The notes: a model not told the origin generated them from the sequence alone. DNA of 64,000 nt from Gaiellaceae bacterium (GCA_026002995.1 BPGK01000001.1:992001-1056000), one strand, 5' to 3'; counted from the stretch's first letter, positions 50,170 to 59,298 are shown. Program-made: numbers and translations.

Positions 50170-52173
50170 GTGCGCCCGTTCAGGACCACCGACGCCTACG
50201 CGCCCACCGGCGACCAACCGCGCGCGATCGAGGAGATCGCCTCCTCGGTCGCGGCCGGCAACCGCTTCCAGACGCTCCTCGGGGCGACCGGGACGGGCAA
50301 GACGGCGACGATGGCCTGGATCATCGAGCGCCTGCAGCGCCCCGCGCTCGTCATCGCCCACAACAAGACGCTCGCCGCGCAGCTCTGCAACGAGTTCCGG
50401 GAGTTCTTCCCCGAGAACGCGGTCGAGTACTTCGTCTCCTACTACGACTACTACCAGCCTGAGGCGTACATCCCGCAGGCCGACCTGTACATCGAGAAGG
50501 ACTCCTCGCAGAACGACGACATCGCCCGGCTGCGGCTCTCCGCCACCTCGTCGCTTCTGACCCGCCGCGACGTCATCGTCGTCGCCTCCGTCTCCTGTAT
50601 CTACGGCATCGGGTCGCCGGAGGAGTGGCGCGAGCGCGTGCTCGTCCTCGAAGTGGGCTCCGAGCAGGACCGCGACGAGGTGCTGCGCAAGCTGATCGAG
50701 AGCCAGTACGTCCGCAACGACACCGTCCTCGGCCGGGGCCGCTTCCGCGTCAAGGGCGACACCCTGGAGATCCAGCCCGCGAACCTAGAGACCGCCTACC
50801 GCGTCTCCTTCTTCGGGGACGAGGTCGAGCAGATCACCCACTTCGACCCGCTCACGGGGGAGGTGTACGCGCGGCTCGACAACCTCGTCGTCTGGCCGGC
50901 GACCGAGTACGTCACCTCGAGGCCCACGGTCGAGCGTGCGATCGCGGAGCTGCGCGCCGAGCTGGAGGAGCAGGTCGCGCGCTTCGAGGCCGAGGGACGG
51001 ATGCTCGAGGCCCACCGGCTCCGCCAGCGCACCGAGTACGACCTGGAGCTGCTGCGCGAGCTCGGCTTCTGCCCGGGGATCGAGAACTACTCACGCGTGC
51101 TCGAGGGCCGTCCGCCCGGCTCGCACCCGTTCACGCTCATCGACTACTTCCCCGACGACTTCGTCTGCTTCATCGACGAGTCCCACCAGACGGTGCCCCA
51201 GCTCGGGGGGATGTACGAGGGCGACCGCTCCCGCAAGCAGACGCTCGTCGAGTACGGGTTCCGGCTGCCTTCGGCGCTCGACAACCGGCCGCTCCGCTTC
51301 GACGAGTTCCTCGCCAAGGTGCCGCAGCTCGTCTTCGTCTCCGCCACGCCGGGCCCGTTCGAGCTCTCGCGCTCCGCCGTCGTCGCCGAGCAGCTCATCC
51401 GCCCGACGGGGATCGTCGATCCCGAGGTCGAGGTGCGCCCGACCCGCAACCAGATCGACGACCTCCTGAACGAGATCCGCCGCCGCGAGCAGGCGGGCGA
51501 GCGCGTCCTCGTCACCACGCTGACGAAGAAGATGGCCGAGGACCTGACCGACTACCTGCTCGAGGCCGGCGTCCGCGCCCGCTACCTGCACTCGGAGATC
51601 GACACGCTCGAGCGCATCGCGATCATCCGCGAGCTGCGCCTGGGCGAGTTCGACGTCCTCGTCGGCGTCAACCTCCTGCGCGAGGGGCTCGACCTGCCCG
51701 AGGTGTCGCTCGTCGCCGTCCTCGACGCCGACAAGGAGGGCTTCCTGCGCGGCAAGACGGCGCTCATCCAGACGATCGGCCGGGCGGCGAGGAACACCGC
51801 CGGCACCGTCCTCCTCTACGCCGACAAGCGCACGGAGGCGATCGTGGGCGCGCTCGAGGAGACGAACCGCCGCCGCGCCTACCAGCTCGCCTACAACGCC
51901 GAGCACGGGATCACGCCGGAGACGATCGTCAAGGGCGTCTCCGACATCGCCGAGCTGCTCGCGCTCGAGTCGCCGCACGTCCCCTCCTCGCGCCGCCGCC
52001 GGGGCAAGGCCGAGGTCGAGGGGATGAGCCGAGAGGAGCTCGAGCGCCTCGTCGTCACCCTCGAGGAGGAGATGTCCCTCGCCGCCGAGGAGCTCCGCTT
52101 CGAGTACGCGGCGAAGCTCCGGGACGAGATCAAGGAGCTGCGCAGAGAGCTGACCGCGCTCGCCGAGGCGTAA
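50170..52173 (+). CDS. uvrB: Excinuclease ABC subunit B
   Basis: A 667-residue DNA helicase-like repair protein. Walker A is GATGTGKT (residues 38-45). The damage-binding beta-hairpin region is around [21 protein letters not shown]. The DESH-type Walker B is in [14 protein letters not shown], motif V/VI is [29 protein letters not shown], and the C-terminal UvrC-binding helix pair comes at about 630-665. It verifies lesions found by UvrA. GTG at 50170. Confidence 0.97.
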   Translation: MRPFRTTDAYAPTGDQPRAIEEIASSVAAGNRFQTLLGATGTGKTATMAWIIERLQRPALVIAHNKTLAAQLCNEFREFFPENAVEYFVSYYDYYQPEAYIPQADLYIEKDSSQNDDIARLRLSATSSLLTRRDVIVVASVSCIYGIGSPEEWRERVLVLEVGSEQDRDEVLRKLIESQYVRNDTVLGRGRFRVKGDTLEIQPANLETAYRVSFFGDEVEQITHFDPLTGEVYARLDNLVVWPATEYVTSRPTVERAIAELRAELEEQVARFEAEGRMLEAHRLRQRTEYDLELLRELGFCPGIENYSRVLEGRPPGSHPFTLIDYFPDDFVCFIDESHQTVPQLGGMYEGDRSRKQTLVEYGFRLPSALDNRPLRFDEFLAKVPQLVFVSATPGPFELSRSAVVAEQLIRPTGIVDPEVEVRPTRNQIDDLLNEIRRREQAGERVLVTTLTKKMAEDLTDYLLEAGVRARYLHSEIDTLERIAIIRELRLGEFDVLVGVNLLREGLDLPEVSLVAVLDADKEGFLRGKTALIQTIGRAARNTAGTVLLYADKRTEAIVGALEETNRRRAYQLAYNAEHGITPETIVKGVSDIAELLALESPHVPSSRRRRGKAEVEGMSREELERLVVTLEEEMSLAAEELRFEYAAKLRDEIKELRRELTALAEA

Positions 52174-52174
52174 G

Positions 52175-52270
52175 TCGTACTTCGTCGAGCGGATCTGCAC
52201 GCTTGGCCCCGAGCGGATGGCGCAGGTGTGCCGGGCGCTCGGGCTCGCCACCGGCTGCCGCGCCGCTTGA
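52175..52270 (+). pseudogene. Remnant of a MazF/PemK-like toxin C-terminus
   Basis: A 31-codon open frame follows the uvrB stop: SYFVERICTLGPERMAQVCR then ALGLATGCRAA and a TGA. The pattern (VERI-TL-GPERM-VC-AL--A-GC) looks like the last helix of MazF/PemK-family endoribonucleases. There is no upstream body and no start codon, so it can only be a fragment. It lies immediately before the vapBC promoter. The match is from memory of family patterns and is weak. Confidence 0.35.
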
Positions 52271-52295
52271 CATATCGATGTATCGCTGTTACATC
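52267..52295 (+). promoter_or_regulatory. vapBC promoter and candidate operator
   Basis: A perfect -35 TTGACA (52267-52272), then TTACAT (52289-52294) at 16 bases spacing, and the vapB ATG 8 bases later. The palindrome GATGTA-N7-TACATC (52277-52295) covers the spacer and -10, the expected place for VapB/VapBC autorepression. Confidence 0.6.
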
Positions 52296-52302
52296 ACGAT
52301 GC

Positions 52303-52551
52303 ATGCGAACGACGATCCGCCTCGACGACGAGCTCCTGACGCGGGCGAAGCGGGCTGCTCTCGAACGCGGCACGACGCTCACCGCCGTCATCGAGGATGC
52401 GCTTCGGCGAGCGCTCGCCCCCACCGGATCGACACGGCGTGAGCCCTTCCGCATGCGCACGTTCCACGGGGACGGTCTCTTGCCGGGCGTGGATCTCGAC
52501 GACAGCGCCGCGCTGCTCGACCTGATGGACGAGCACGATGCTCGCGCCTGA
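52303..52551 (+). CDS. vapB: VapB-type antitoxin (ribbon-helix-helix)
   Basis: An 82-residue protein starting MRTTIRLDDELLTRAKRAALERGTTLTAVIEDALRRAL, a clear ribbon-helix-helix/MetJ-Arc DNA-binding domain. A C-terminal tail for toxin binding (FHGDGLLPGVDLDDSAALLDLMDE) follows; the last part is the motif seen in many actinobacterial VapB proteins. It neutralises the PIN toxin and represses its own promoter. Leaderless ATG at 52303; the stop overlaps vapC by 14 bases. Confidence 0.9.
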   Translation: MRTTIRLDDELLTRAKRAALERGTTLTAVIEDALRRALAPTGSTRREPFRMRTFHGDGLLPGVDLDDSAALLDLMDEHDARA

Positions 52552-52969
52552 CGTCAACGTCCTCGTCTACGCGCACCGTGCGGAGTTGCCGGAGCACGAA
52601 GCGTGTCGCCTCTGGCTGGAGGGTCTCGTCAACTCCGATGCCGCCTTCGGCCTGGCGGACATCGTGCTGAGCGGCTTTCTCCGAGTCGTCACCCATCCGC
52701 GGGTCTTCAACCGCCCGACACCTCTCACCGAGGCGCTGGCCGAGGCGGCGGCGCTGCGCGCGCAGCCGAACCGCGTTCCGCTCGAGCCCGGTCCGCGTCA
52801 CTGGTCGATCTTCGAGCGGCTGTGTCGCGAGTCGCGTGCGAAGGGGAGTCTGGTCGCCGACGCGTACCTCGCCGCACTCGCGATCGAGTCCGGGTGCGAG
52901 TGGGTCACGACCGACCGCGACTACGCAGCGTTCCGCGGTCTCCGCGTTCGCAGCCCGTTCGACGGCTAG
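52538..52969 (+). CDS. vapC: VapC-type PIN-domain ribonuclease toxin
   Basis: A 143-residue PIN protein beginning MLAPDVNVLVYAHRAELPEH, with acidic residues D5, the central SLVADAYLAALAIESG segment and the C-terminal TTDRDYAAFRGLR. VapC toxins cleave specific tRNAs or rRNA. It overlaps the vapB end, the standard coupled arrangement. A second PIN toxin is cut by the window end at 63.7 kb. Confidence 0.9.
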   Translation: MLAPDVNVLVYAHRAELPEHEACRLWLEGLVNSDAAFGLADIVLSGFLRVVTHPRVFNRPTPLTEALAEAAALRAQPNRVPLEPGPRHWSIFERLCRESRAKGSLVADAYLAALAIESGCEWVTTDRDYAAFRGLRVRSPFDG

Positions 52970-52972
52970 CCT
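52967..52972 (+). promoter_or_regulatory. TAGCCT, possible -10 for the DUF2277 gene
   Basis: TAGCCT includes the vapC stop codon and has 8 bases to the ATG at 52981; no SD. Confidence 0.3.
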
Positions 52973-52980
52973 CAGGCCTC

Positions 52981-53256
52981 ATGTGCCGGAACATCAAGAC
53001 GCTCCACAACTTCGAGCCGCCGGCGACGGACGAGGAGATCCACGCGGCCGCACTCCAGTACGTGCGCAAGGTCGTCGGGTCGACGAAGCCGTCGAAGGCG
53101 AACGAGGTCGCCTTCGGACGGGCGGTCGACGAGATCGCGCAGGTCACTCGGCGCCTCCTCGGCGAGCTCGTCACGTCGGCGCCCCCGCGAGATCGCGAGG
53201 TGGAGGCGGCGAAGGCTCGGGCGCGCGCCGCCAAGCGCTTCGGCGCCGCTGCGTAG
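52981..53256 (+). CDS. DUF2277 family protein
   Basis: A 91-residue protein starting MCRNIKTLHNFEPPATDEEIHAAALQYVRKVVG, the hallmark of DUF2277 (conserved CRNIK, FEPPAT and FVRK-like motifs). Its C-terminal half is a helical, Ala/Arg-rich tail. The family is found across actinobacteria and other phyla; no function is established. It follows vapC by 11 bases but is not typical of toxin-antitoxin operons. Confidence 0.88.
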   Translation: MCRNIKTLHNFEPPATDEEIHAAALQYVRKVVGSTKPSKANEVAFGRAVDEIAQVTRRLLGELVTSAPPRDREVEAAKARARAAKRFGAAA

Positions 53257-53288
53257 AGAGATCCGCGCCGGGTGCTTCCCGGGTGCGC

Positions 53289-53819
53289 CTACGAGCTCGC
53301 GTCGGGGAAGAGGCTCTCGACGCGGCGGCGGAAAGCCGGCGGATCGATCGCCGGGAAGCGGTAGAGCTCGGGCTCGATCTGCTGGAAGGCGGCACGCACG
53401 GCGCGCGGGTCGACGAGGCCGAGGTCGACCATCGCCGCGATGTCCTCGAGATCCTGCGCGTGCGCTCGCTCGGCCTTCGCAAGTGCCTGGGAGACGAGGT
53501 CGAAGTGGGCGAAGCGCAGGCGACCCTCGCGTCGGATGGAGACGCTGCGCTCCTCCCAGCCCGGGACGACAGGGATGAAGTCGAGGGGAGAGGCGAGCTC
53601 GACGTTGATGCGAAGCTCGTCCTTCAGGTCCCGAATCGCGCGGAGGAGAGCGTCGCTCTCGGGCACGAGGAGGACGTCGACGTCGATCGTCGATGCCCGC
53701 CAGCCGTGGAGAACGGCGGTCGCTCCCCCTGTCAGGTAGCACGTGCCGTCGCGATCGGCGGATCGACCGAGCGCGCGCATGAAGCGCCCGATCCGCTCGC
53801 GATCGGCTAGCGCGCGCAC
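53289..53819 (-). CDS. Nucleotidyltransferase-like protein (DUF6036/AbiEii-like)
   Basis: A 176-residue protein. Its core CYLTGGATAVLHGWRASTIDVDVLLVPESDAL matches the GG(T/A)-xx-LHG-R-T-DiD motif of minimal nucleotidyltransferases such as the toxin part of type IV toxin-antitoxin and DUF6036 proteins. D46 and D48-type acids are present. FDLVSQALAKAERAHAQDLEDI in the C-terminal half is also typical. GTG start at 53819 overlaps the preceding small gene by 13 bases, so the two form a unit. Confidence 0.7.
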   Translation of the reverse strand: MRALADRERIGRFMRALGRSADRDGTCYLTGGATAVLHGWRASTIDVDVLLVPESDALLRAIRDLKDELRINVELASPLDFIPVVPGWEERSVSIRREGRLRFAHFDLVSQALAKAERAHAQDLEDIAAMVDLGLVDPRAVRAAFQQIEPELYRFPAIDPPAFRRRVESLFPDASS

Positions 53820-54097
53820 TCAGCCCCGCGCTCGAAGCTCACGAGCCGGCGCAGGAGCGCGTTGTAGCGCGAATGGGCGGCGTCGGGCTCGTCGCGGGCG
53901 AGCAGCGCGTAGAGCCGGTGCTCGGCATCGTCGAGCGGCCGGCGCACGTCGATGCCGAGCTCTCGCAGCCGCGGCGCTCCGATGGACACGAGGAGCGCCT
54001 CGATCGACTCGATGCCGTTCTCGAGGTCCTCGCAGCCGCGTTCGACGAGGTCTGCTCCCGGAAGGAGCGTCGGCTCGCTCTCGACTCGCGCTCTCAT
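53807..54097 (-). CDS. Small protein paired with the nucleotidyltransferase
   Basis: A 96-residue, mostly helical protein (MRARVESEPTLLPGADLVERGCEDLENGIESIEALLVSIGAPRLR, ending LLRRLVSFERGAECAR). I do not recognise the family. Its gene is upstream of and overlaps the nucleotidyltransferase by 13 bases on the same strand. Size and coupling fit an antitoxin or an accessory partner, but this is inference from arrangement only. Confidence 0.55.
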   Translation of the reverse strand: MRARVESEPTLLPGADLVERGCEDLENGIESIEALLVSIGAPRLRELGIDVRRPLDDAEHRLYALLARDEPDAAHSRYNALLRRLVSFERGAECAR

Positions 54098-54160
54098 GGC
54101 TCGAGGATAGGCGACCGAGGCGACACGAGGGAAACGGCCGCCGGGGGAGTAGAGAGCTTT

Positions 54161-54179
54161 CATGCCGCGTCGCGGCATG
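54161..54179 (+). repeat. Perfect hairpin spanning the two candidate starts of the PQQ gene
   Basis: CATGCCGC (54161-54168), GTC, GCGGCATG (54172-54179). Both in-frame ATG codons (54162 and 54177) lie in the two arms. No SD is seen before either. It could limit translation or be a protein-binding site at the divergent junction. Confidence 0.6.
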
Positions 54180-55679
54180 CGCATCTACCCCTCGGAGGCG
54201 GTCCGCTTCCGGAGGCTCTTCCTCCTCTGCGCCTCCCTCGCGGCCGTGCTCGCCACCCTCAACGGAGTGGCGCTCGCGCTCGTCTCGGCCGCGCCCGATC
54301 GGCGCGAGACGGTCGCGGCGTCGGCCGTCGCGCCGACGTCGAGGCGCGCGCAGTCTGCCCGCTCGACGGCGGTCGTTCCGCCGGCCGGGTTGTGGACCTT
54401 CCGCGGCAACCCGGAGCGCTCGCTGTCGGGCGTGGGGCCGATCCCGCGCCGGGAGCCGCGTGTCCTCTGGCGCTACCCGGAGCACGGAGGCCTGTGCGCG
54501 CCGTCGAGGGACGAGACCGGCACCTCCACCTGGTGCGGACTCGGCTGGACTGGGCAGCCGAGCGTCGTGCCGCGCGCAGGCGGCCGCCTCGAAGTTCGCT
54601 TCGGGGCCTTCGACCGCTCCTACCACTTCCTCGACGGCGAGACCGGGGAGCGCGTCCGTCCGTCGCTTGCGACCGGCGATCTCGCGAAGGGCTCGGCCAC
54701 GTCCGACCCGGACGGCTTTCCCCTCTACTACGCGGGCTCACGTGACAACAAGCTGCGGATCGTGGCGCTCGACCGCCCGCTCCCGACCGTGCTCTGGGCC
54801 CTCGACAGCCGCGACGCGCCGGTGATCTGGAACGACGACTGGGACGGCGCGCCGCTCGTCGTGCGCGGTCACCTCCTCGTCGGCGGCGAGAACGCGTGGT
54901 TCTACGTGATCCGGCTGAACCGCTCGTACGGGCCGGACGGGAAGGTGCGCGTGCGGCCGCGCATCGTCGCCCGGGTCGCTGGGTGGGATGAACGCTTGCT
55001 CGCCAAGCGACCCGACCGCGCGTTCTCGATCGAGTCGTCCGTCACCTACAGCAAAGGGGTCGCGTACGTCGCGAACTCCGCCGGACTGGTACAGGGGTGG
55101 GACCTGCGGAGGACGTTCTCGCACGGGACGAAGCCGCGCCGCGTCTTCCGCTTCTGGATGGGGGACGACACGGACGCGACGGTCGTCGTCGACGACGAGG
55201 GCTACCTCTACGCCGCGAGTCAAGTCGAGCGGTTCAGCAAGCGCTCGCGGGAGGTCGGGCAGCTCGTGAAGATCGACCCGCGCCGGCCGCGCAACCCGGT
55301 CGTCTGGTCGCTGCCGCTTACGCGCATCGGCTGGCAGGGCAAGGCGGGGGTGTGGTCGACGCCTGCGGTCGACCGGAGCACCGTGTACGTGACGACGAAC
55401 GCCGGCGAGCTCGTCGCGGTGCACCGGCGCTCCGGGAGGGTGCGGTGGCGGGTCGAGCTCCCCGGCCATCTCTGGAGCTCGCCGGTGGTCGCGAACGGCG
55501 TCCTCATCCAGGGCGACTGCGAGGGGACGCTGCACGCGTTCGACGTCCGCGACGAGCGCCGTGTGCCGCGCGAGCTCTGGTCGGTGTACCTCGGCGGCTG
55601 TATCGAAGCGACGCCGGCGGTCTGGCGCGGCCGGATCTGGGTCGGGACGCGCGGCGGCGCGCTCTACGCTCTCGGCTGA
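54162..55679 (+). CDS. Membrane-anchored PQQ-like beta-propeller protein
   Basis: A 505-residue protein with an N-terminal signal anchor (RLFLLCASLAAVLATLNGVALALV). A beta-propeller of the PQQ/WD-like type follows: WTFRGNPERSLSGVG opens it, GVWSTPAVDRSTVYVTTNAGELVAVHRRSGRVRW gives the clearest blade, and ATPAVWRGRIWVGTRGGALYALG closes it. Four or more cysteines suggest disulfides outside the membrane. Function unknown; it resembles BamB-like or outer-face sensor proteins. Start at ATG 54162 or 54177, both within an inverted repeat. Confidence 0.82.
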   Translation: MPRRGMRIYPSEAVRFRRLFLLCASLAAVLATLNGVALALVSAAPDRRETVAASAVAPTSRRAQSARSTAVVPPAGLWTFRGNPERSLSGVGPIPRREPRVLWRYPEHGGLCAPSRDETGTSTWCGLGWTGQPSVVPRAGGRLEVRFGAFDRSYHFLDGETGERVRPSLATGDLAKGSATSDPDGFPLYYAGSRDNKLRIVALDRPLPTVLWALDSRDAPVIWNDDWDGAPLVVRGHLLVGGENAWFYVIRLNRSYGPDGKVRVRPRIVARVAGWDERLLAKRPDRAFSIESSVTYSKGVAYVANSAGLVQGWDLRRTFSHGTKPRRVFRFWMGDDTDATVVVDDEGYLYAASQVERFSKRSREVGQLVKIDPRRPRNPVVWSLPLTRIGWQGKAGVWSTPAVDRSTVYVTTNAGELVAVHRRSGRVRWRVELPGHLWSSPVVANGVLIQGDCEGTLHAFDVRDERRVPRELWSVYLGGCIEATPAVWRGRIWVGTRGGALYALG

Positions 55680-55739
55680 CGGAGTCGGCCGCCGGGTCCC
55701 AGCACCGGTACCCCTTCGATGCGCCGGGTCTTGGCTGCG

Positions 55740-56298
55740 TCATCGCATCCGCACCGCATCGACTGCGAGCTTCCGAGCAAGCGGATCCTCCCGGTCGCGA
55801 GGAGCCGGCAGGCCTCGTTGCAGGAGGCGCTCAGGCGCACGGCGCGCTGGCGGCTGACCCGCTGCGGGAGGCTGCCCTGAGCGTGAGCGCGGGAGCGGTC
55901 ATGTCGGGCGGCGCCGCGACCGTCACGACGAGGTTCGCGCTCACGCTCCCGGCGAGATCGGTCATCGTCACCCGGTGGGTCGTCCGGGCCTGCGCCGTGG
56001 TCGGCGTCCCCGTGCCCCTGCAGCCGCAGGCCGCCGAGAAGCGGTGGAGACACCTGGAAGGTCGGCGTGCCGTACGAGCGAGCTGCGTCGGCTCGTGCGG
56101 CTCGATCACCTTGCCGACCTGCGCCTGCAGCGGGCGGTAGGCGAGCTGCGGCCTGCCGTAGCCGTCCACGACGTAGGCGGAGCCGGACGCCGTGCGGCCG
56201 TTGTTGTCGGCGTTCGGCGCACCTACGAGCACGTCCGGGCGCCTATCGCCGTTGACGTCGCCCGCCGACACGGGTCCACCCGTGGCGAAGAGCTGCAC
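55740..56298 (-). pseudogene. Decayed FG-GAP repeat protein
   Basis: On the minus strand, about 50 codons from 56298 read GGPVSAGDVNGDRRPDVLVG then APNADNNGRTASGSAYVVDG, a clear FG-GAP (integrin alpha type) repeat. The frame then drifts through unrelated sequence, recovers VSANLVVTVAAPPDMTAPALTL, and continues only in another frame (RAVRLSASCNEACRLLATGR). At least one frameshift and no usable start mean the gene is dead. It was probably a secreted surface protein. Confidence 0.65.
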
Positions 56299-56415
56299 TC
56301 CCTGCGTTCAGCGAGGGCATCTCCTCTTGGTGGCCCAGCCGGCCTCCTCGGCGGTGATCACCCGCCCAGCCGCCTGGCGGGCGGAGCATCGCGTGCAAGG
56401 TCTCATCACGCGCTT

Positions 56416-56691
56416 TCACGGCTCTCTCCCGTCGTCGGTGCTGCCAGCGACGGCGATCGAGATCACGTCGATGTCGGCGCGCTCGGCCGCCGCCCTCACC
56501 TCGGCGGCCGAGGAGGCTTCGTAGAGCAGGAACCAGCGGTCGTCCTCGGGGACGTAGATCGACCTCAGGAAGCGCGTGCTCCCCGCGCCGCGCCGGGCGC
56601 GTCCTCCGAGCGGCGCTTTCCCGGCCTGCGAGCGCGGTGCGACCTCGACCAGGAACGTCCGAGTCTGCGCGTCGTCCACGGTGCTCTCCAC
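56416..56691 (-). CDS. Small DUF4242-like protein
   Basis: A 91-residue protein with TRTFLVEVAPRS at the N-terminus and RFLRSIYVPEDDRWFLLYEASSAAEVRAAAERADIDVISI at the C-terminus. This resembles the DUF4242/SCO4226-like ferredoxin-fold family, some of which bind nickel. The middle (GKAPLGGRARRGAGS) is shorter than in relatives. It starts at GTG 56691 or 56679. It lies exactly where the frame of the upstream delta-60 repeat remnant breaks, so it may be a true gene or part of a disrupted fusion. Confidence 0.5.
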   Translation of the reverse strand: MESTVDDAQTRTFLVEVAPRSQAGKAPLGGRARRGAGSTRFLRSIYVPEDDRWFLLYEASSAAEVRAAAERADIDVISIAVAGSTDDGREP

Positions 56692-56699
56692 GGTCAGCC

Positions 56700-57757
56700 C
56701 TGATGGCGCGCACGAGGAAGTCGGTGCGCAAGCCGCATTGGTTGACGCCGCGCTCGGACGCCCCGACTGCGACGATTCGGCCGTCGAGCTGTACTGAGAC
56801 GGCCGTCGCGCGTGAGCTCGGTCCGGCCCGGAGGACGCGACCGTCCCCGTCGAAGCTCGGGTCGGGCCGTCCGTCTGCGAGGTAGCGGACGAGAGCGAGC
56901 CTGTAGATGCTGCAGCGATGGATGGTCGCGGGGCGGCGCTCGCGAGCCTCCCCGGCCACGACGATCCTCCCATTTGGCGTGAGGGCGACCGCGGTGGCGA
57001 CGAGGTTCCACGGGCCTGCGCCGGTGATCGCTATGCCGTCGCCGTCGAGGCTCGGATCGAGGCTCCCGTCGGCGCGGTAGCGCGCGAGCGCGAAGCGGTA
57101 GCGCGGCGCCGACTCCGTGCCAACGTTCGCGACGCCGGCGACGACGATCTCTCCGTCCGGCTGGATCGCCACCGCGTGTGCGGCCTCGTCGCGCGAGGTC
57201 GTGACGTTCGTGAGGACACGGCCGTCGCCGTCGAAGGTCGGATCCAGAGTGCCGTTCGTCCGGTAGCGCACGAGCGCGAGCCTCGCGCTTCCGTCGACGT
57301 CGGCGGCTCCCACCACGACGATCCGCCCGTTCGGCTGGATCGTGACCGCGTACGCCTCGGCGTCGTCCGCCGAGGGGAACGACGTCGTGACGACGCCGCT
57401 CGAGCCGCCAAACGTCGTGTCCGTCGCTCCGCTCGGCGTGACGCGCACGACGACGAAGACGCGCCGGCAGGAGCCGTCAACCACGGGCTGTGTCCCTTCG
57501 CAACCGTGCCCGGCGAGGACGATCCTGTCGTCGGACTGGACGGCCGTTCCGGTCACCTCCTCCCTGTAGACGCCCGGCACGTCGACGAGCGGTCCGCCGC
57601 CCCCTTCGAACGACGGGTCGCGGGCGCCCCTCCGTGTGAGCCGGAGGACGCCGAAACGGTTGCTGCCCGATGCCGTCTCGTACGTGCCGGCCACGACGAG
57701 CCTGCCGCTCGACTGGCGCTCGATCCCGGCGACGCCCGCGGGCTCGATCTGCTCGCG
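56700..57757 (-). pseudogene. Delta-60 repeat (beta-propeller-like) protein, 5' end lost
   Basis: A continuous minus-strand frame of about 350 codons with at least six delta-60 repeats (AVAIQPDGEIVVAGVANVG, AVTIQPNGRIVVVGAADV, LDPTFDGDGRVL, PDPSFDGDGRVL). It has no start codon of its own with a signal peptide. The first codons (REQIEPAGVAGIERQSSGRL) follow directly and in the same frame after the M32 peptidase stop. It ends abruptly at FLVRAI near 56705. It looks like a secreted repeat protein whose two ends were removed. Confidence 0.6.
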
Positions 57758-59248
57758 TCAGGCCGCGGCGAGGGCGCCGAGCTTCTCGCGCAGGTACGCG
57801 AGGTACGGCTGCGGGTCGATCGGCCCGCCGACGACCCGCTCGATCGTCTCGAGCGGCGGGAACTTCGACCCGAGCGCGTACAGGTTCTCGCGCAGCCAGG
57901 CGTGGAGCTCGCCCAGCTCGCCGCGCTCGATCTGCTCCTCCACGTCGCCGAGCGCGGCCTTCGCGCGCTCCCAGATCTGCACCGAGACGACCGAGCCAAG
58001 GAGGTAGGTCGGAAAGTACCCGAAGGAGCCCCCGGACCAGTGCGCGTCCTGGAGGACGCCGTGGCGGTCGTCCGGCACCGGGATCCCCAGGAGCTCCTCG
58101 AAGCGCGTGTTCCAGGCATCGGGCACTTCGCGTACCGCGAGACGCCCGTGCACGAGTTCCTGCTCCAGCTCGAAGCGGAGAACGACGTGCAGCCCGTACG
58201 TCGTCTCGTCCGCGTCGACGCGGATGTGTGAGCGGCGCGCGCGGTTGATCGCGCGGTGGAAGGCCTCGAGCGAGACGCCGCCGAGCTGGGTCGGGAATGC
58301 CTCCTGGAGACGGGGGTAGAACCAGCGCCAGAAGGGAAGGGAGCGCCCGACGACGTTCTCCCACAGCCGGCTCTGGGACTCGTGCAGCGTGGAGGAGCGA
58401 CAGCCCGCGAGCGGCGTGCGGTCGAGCGTCGGGCTCGAGCCCCACTCGACGAGGCCGTGGCCTCCCTCGTGGAGCGCGGTGAAGAGGGAGAGGACGTCGT
58501 CTTCCGTGTAGCGGCTCGTGAGCCGGATGTCGCCGGGGCCGAGGGAGGTGGCGAAGGGGTGAACCGCGAGATCGAGCCTGAACTCGTCCCAGCGCACGCC
58601 CATCGCCTCGAGCAGCTCGCGCGCGAGGCGCTCCTGGAGCGGGATCGGAAACGGCCCGCGCCAGGGGTCGTCCTCGTCGGACGCGTGCTCGGCGACGAGC
58701 GCGACGAGCTCCGGCGCGAGCGCGTCGAACACCGCCCGCACGTGCTCCGTCGTCAGCCCTTCGTCGTAGTCGTCGAGGAGCACGTCGTAGGGGTCGTCGT
58801 AGGGCGCGAAGCACTCGGCGTAGCGAAGCCGCAGCTCGAGCATCCGCTCGAGCCAGGGGCGGAAGGAGGCGAAGTCGTCGTCCTCGCGCGCGCGCACCCA
58901 CGCCTCGTAGGAGCGCGCCTGTGTCTCGGCGAGCTCGGCCATGAGCGCGGTCGGGACGCGTCGCGCCTTCTCCCAGTCCCGACGCGCGACGCGCAGGAGG
59001 CAGGCGTCGTCGGAGTCGGGATCGAGCGAAGCCGCGTATGGCTCGAGCTCGTCGAGGAGCTCGCCGATCCGATCGTCGGTCGACCGCTCGTGGATCACGG
59101 ACGAGAGCGTCGCGAGCTGCAGCGCCCGCGAGTCCGCTCCTGCGGGGGGCATGCAGACCTCGAGATCCCAGTGCAGGAGGGTTTGCGTGCGGCCGAGGTC
59201 GACGATCTCCCCGAGACGCCCCTTCAGCTCGGCCAGCGCGGGCTCCAT
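57758..59248 (-). CDS. Carboxypeptidase Taq, M32 family
   Basis: A 496-residue metallopeptidase. The zinc motif is HEGGH at residues 260-264, and the family segments HESQSRLWENVVGRSLPFW and SLEAFHRAINRARRSHIRVDADE follow. The N-terminus LGEIVDLGRTQTLLHWDLEVCMPPAGADSR matches the M32 start. It removes C-terminal residues from peptides in the cytoplasm. ATG at 59248, with minus-strand TACAGT 10 bases upstream. The stop is fused in frame to the dead delta-60 sequence. Confidence 0.94.
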   Translation of the reverse strand: MEPALAELKGRLGEIVDLGRTQTLLHWDLEVCMPPAGADSRALQLATLSSVIHERSTDDRIGELLDELEPYAASLDPDSDDACLLRVARRDWEKARRVPTALMAELAETQARSYEAWVRAREDDDFASFRPWLERMLELRLRYAECFAPYDDPYDVLLDDYDEGLTTEHVRAVFDALAPELVALVAEHASDEDDPWRGPFPIPLQERLARELLEAMGVRWDEFRLDLAVHPFATSLGPGDIRLTSRYTEDDVLSLFTALHEGGHGLVEWGSSPTLDRTPLAGCRSSTLHESQSRLWENVVGRSLPFWRWFYPRLQEAFPTQLGGVSLEAFHRAINRARRSHIRVDADETTYGLHVVLRFELEQELVHGRLAVREVPDAWNTRFEELLGIPVPDDRHGVLQDAHWSGGSFGYFPTYLLGSVVSVQIWERAKAALGDVEEQIERGELGELHAWLRENLYALGSKFPPLETIERVVGGPIDPQPYLAYLREKLGALAAA

Positions 59249-59298
59249 CGCGCGGAGGACTGTAGCCGTCGCGGAGGGCTCACCGCCGGGCCACGGGG

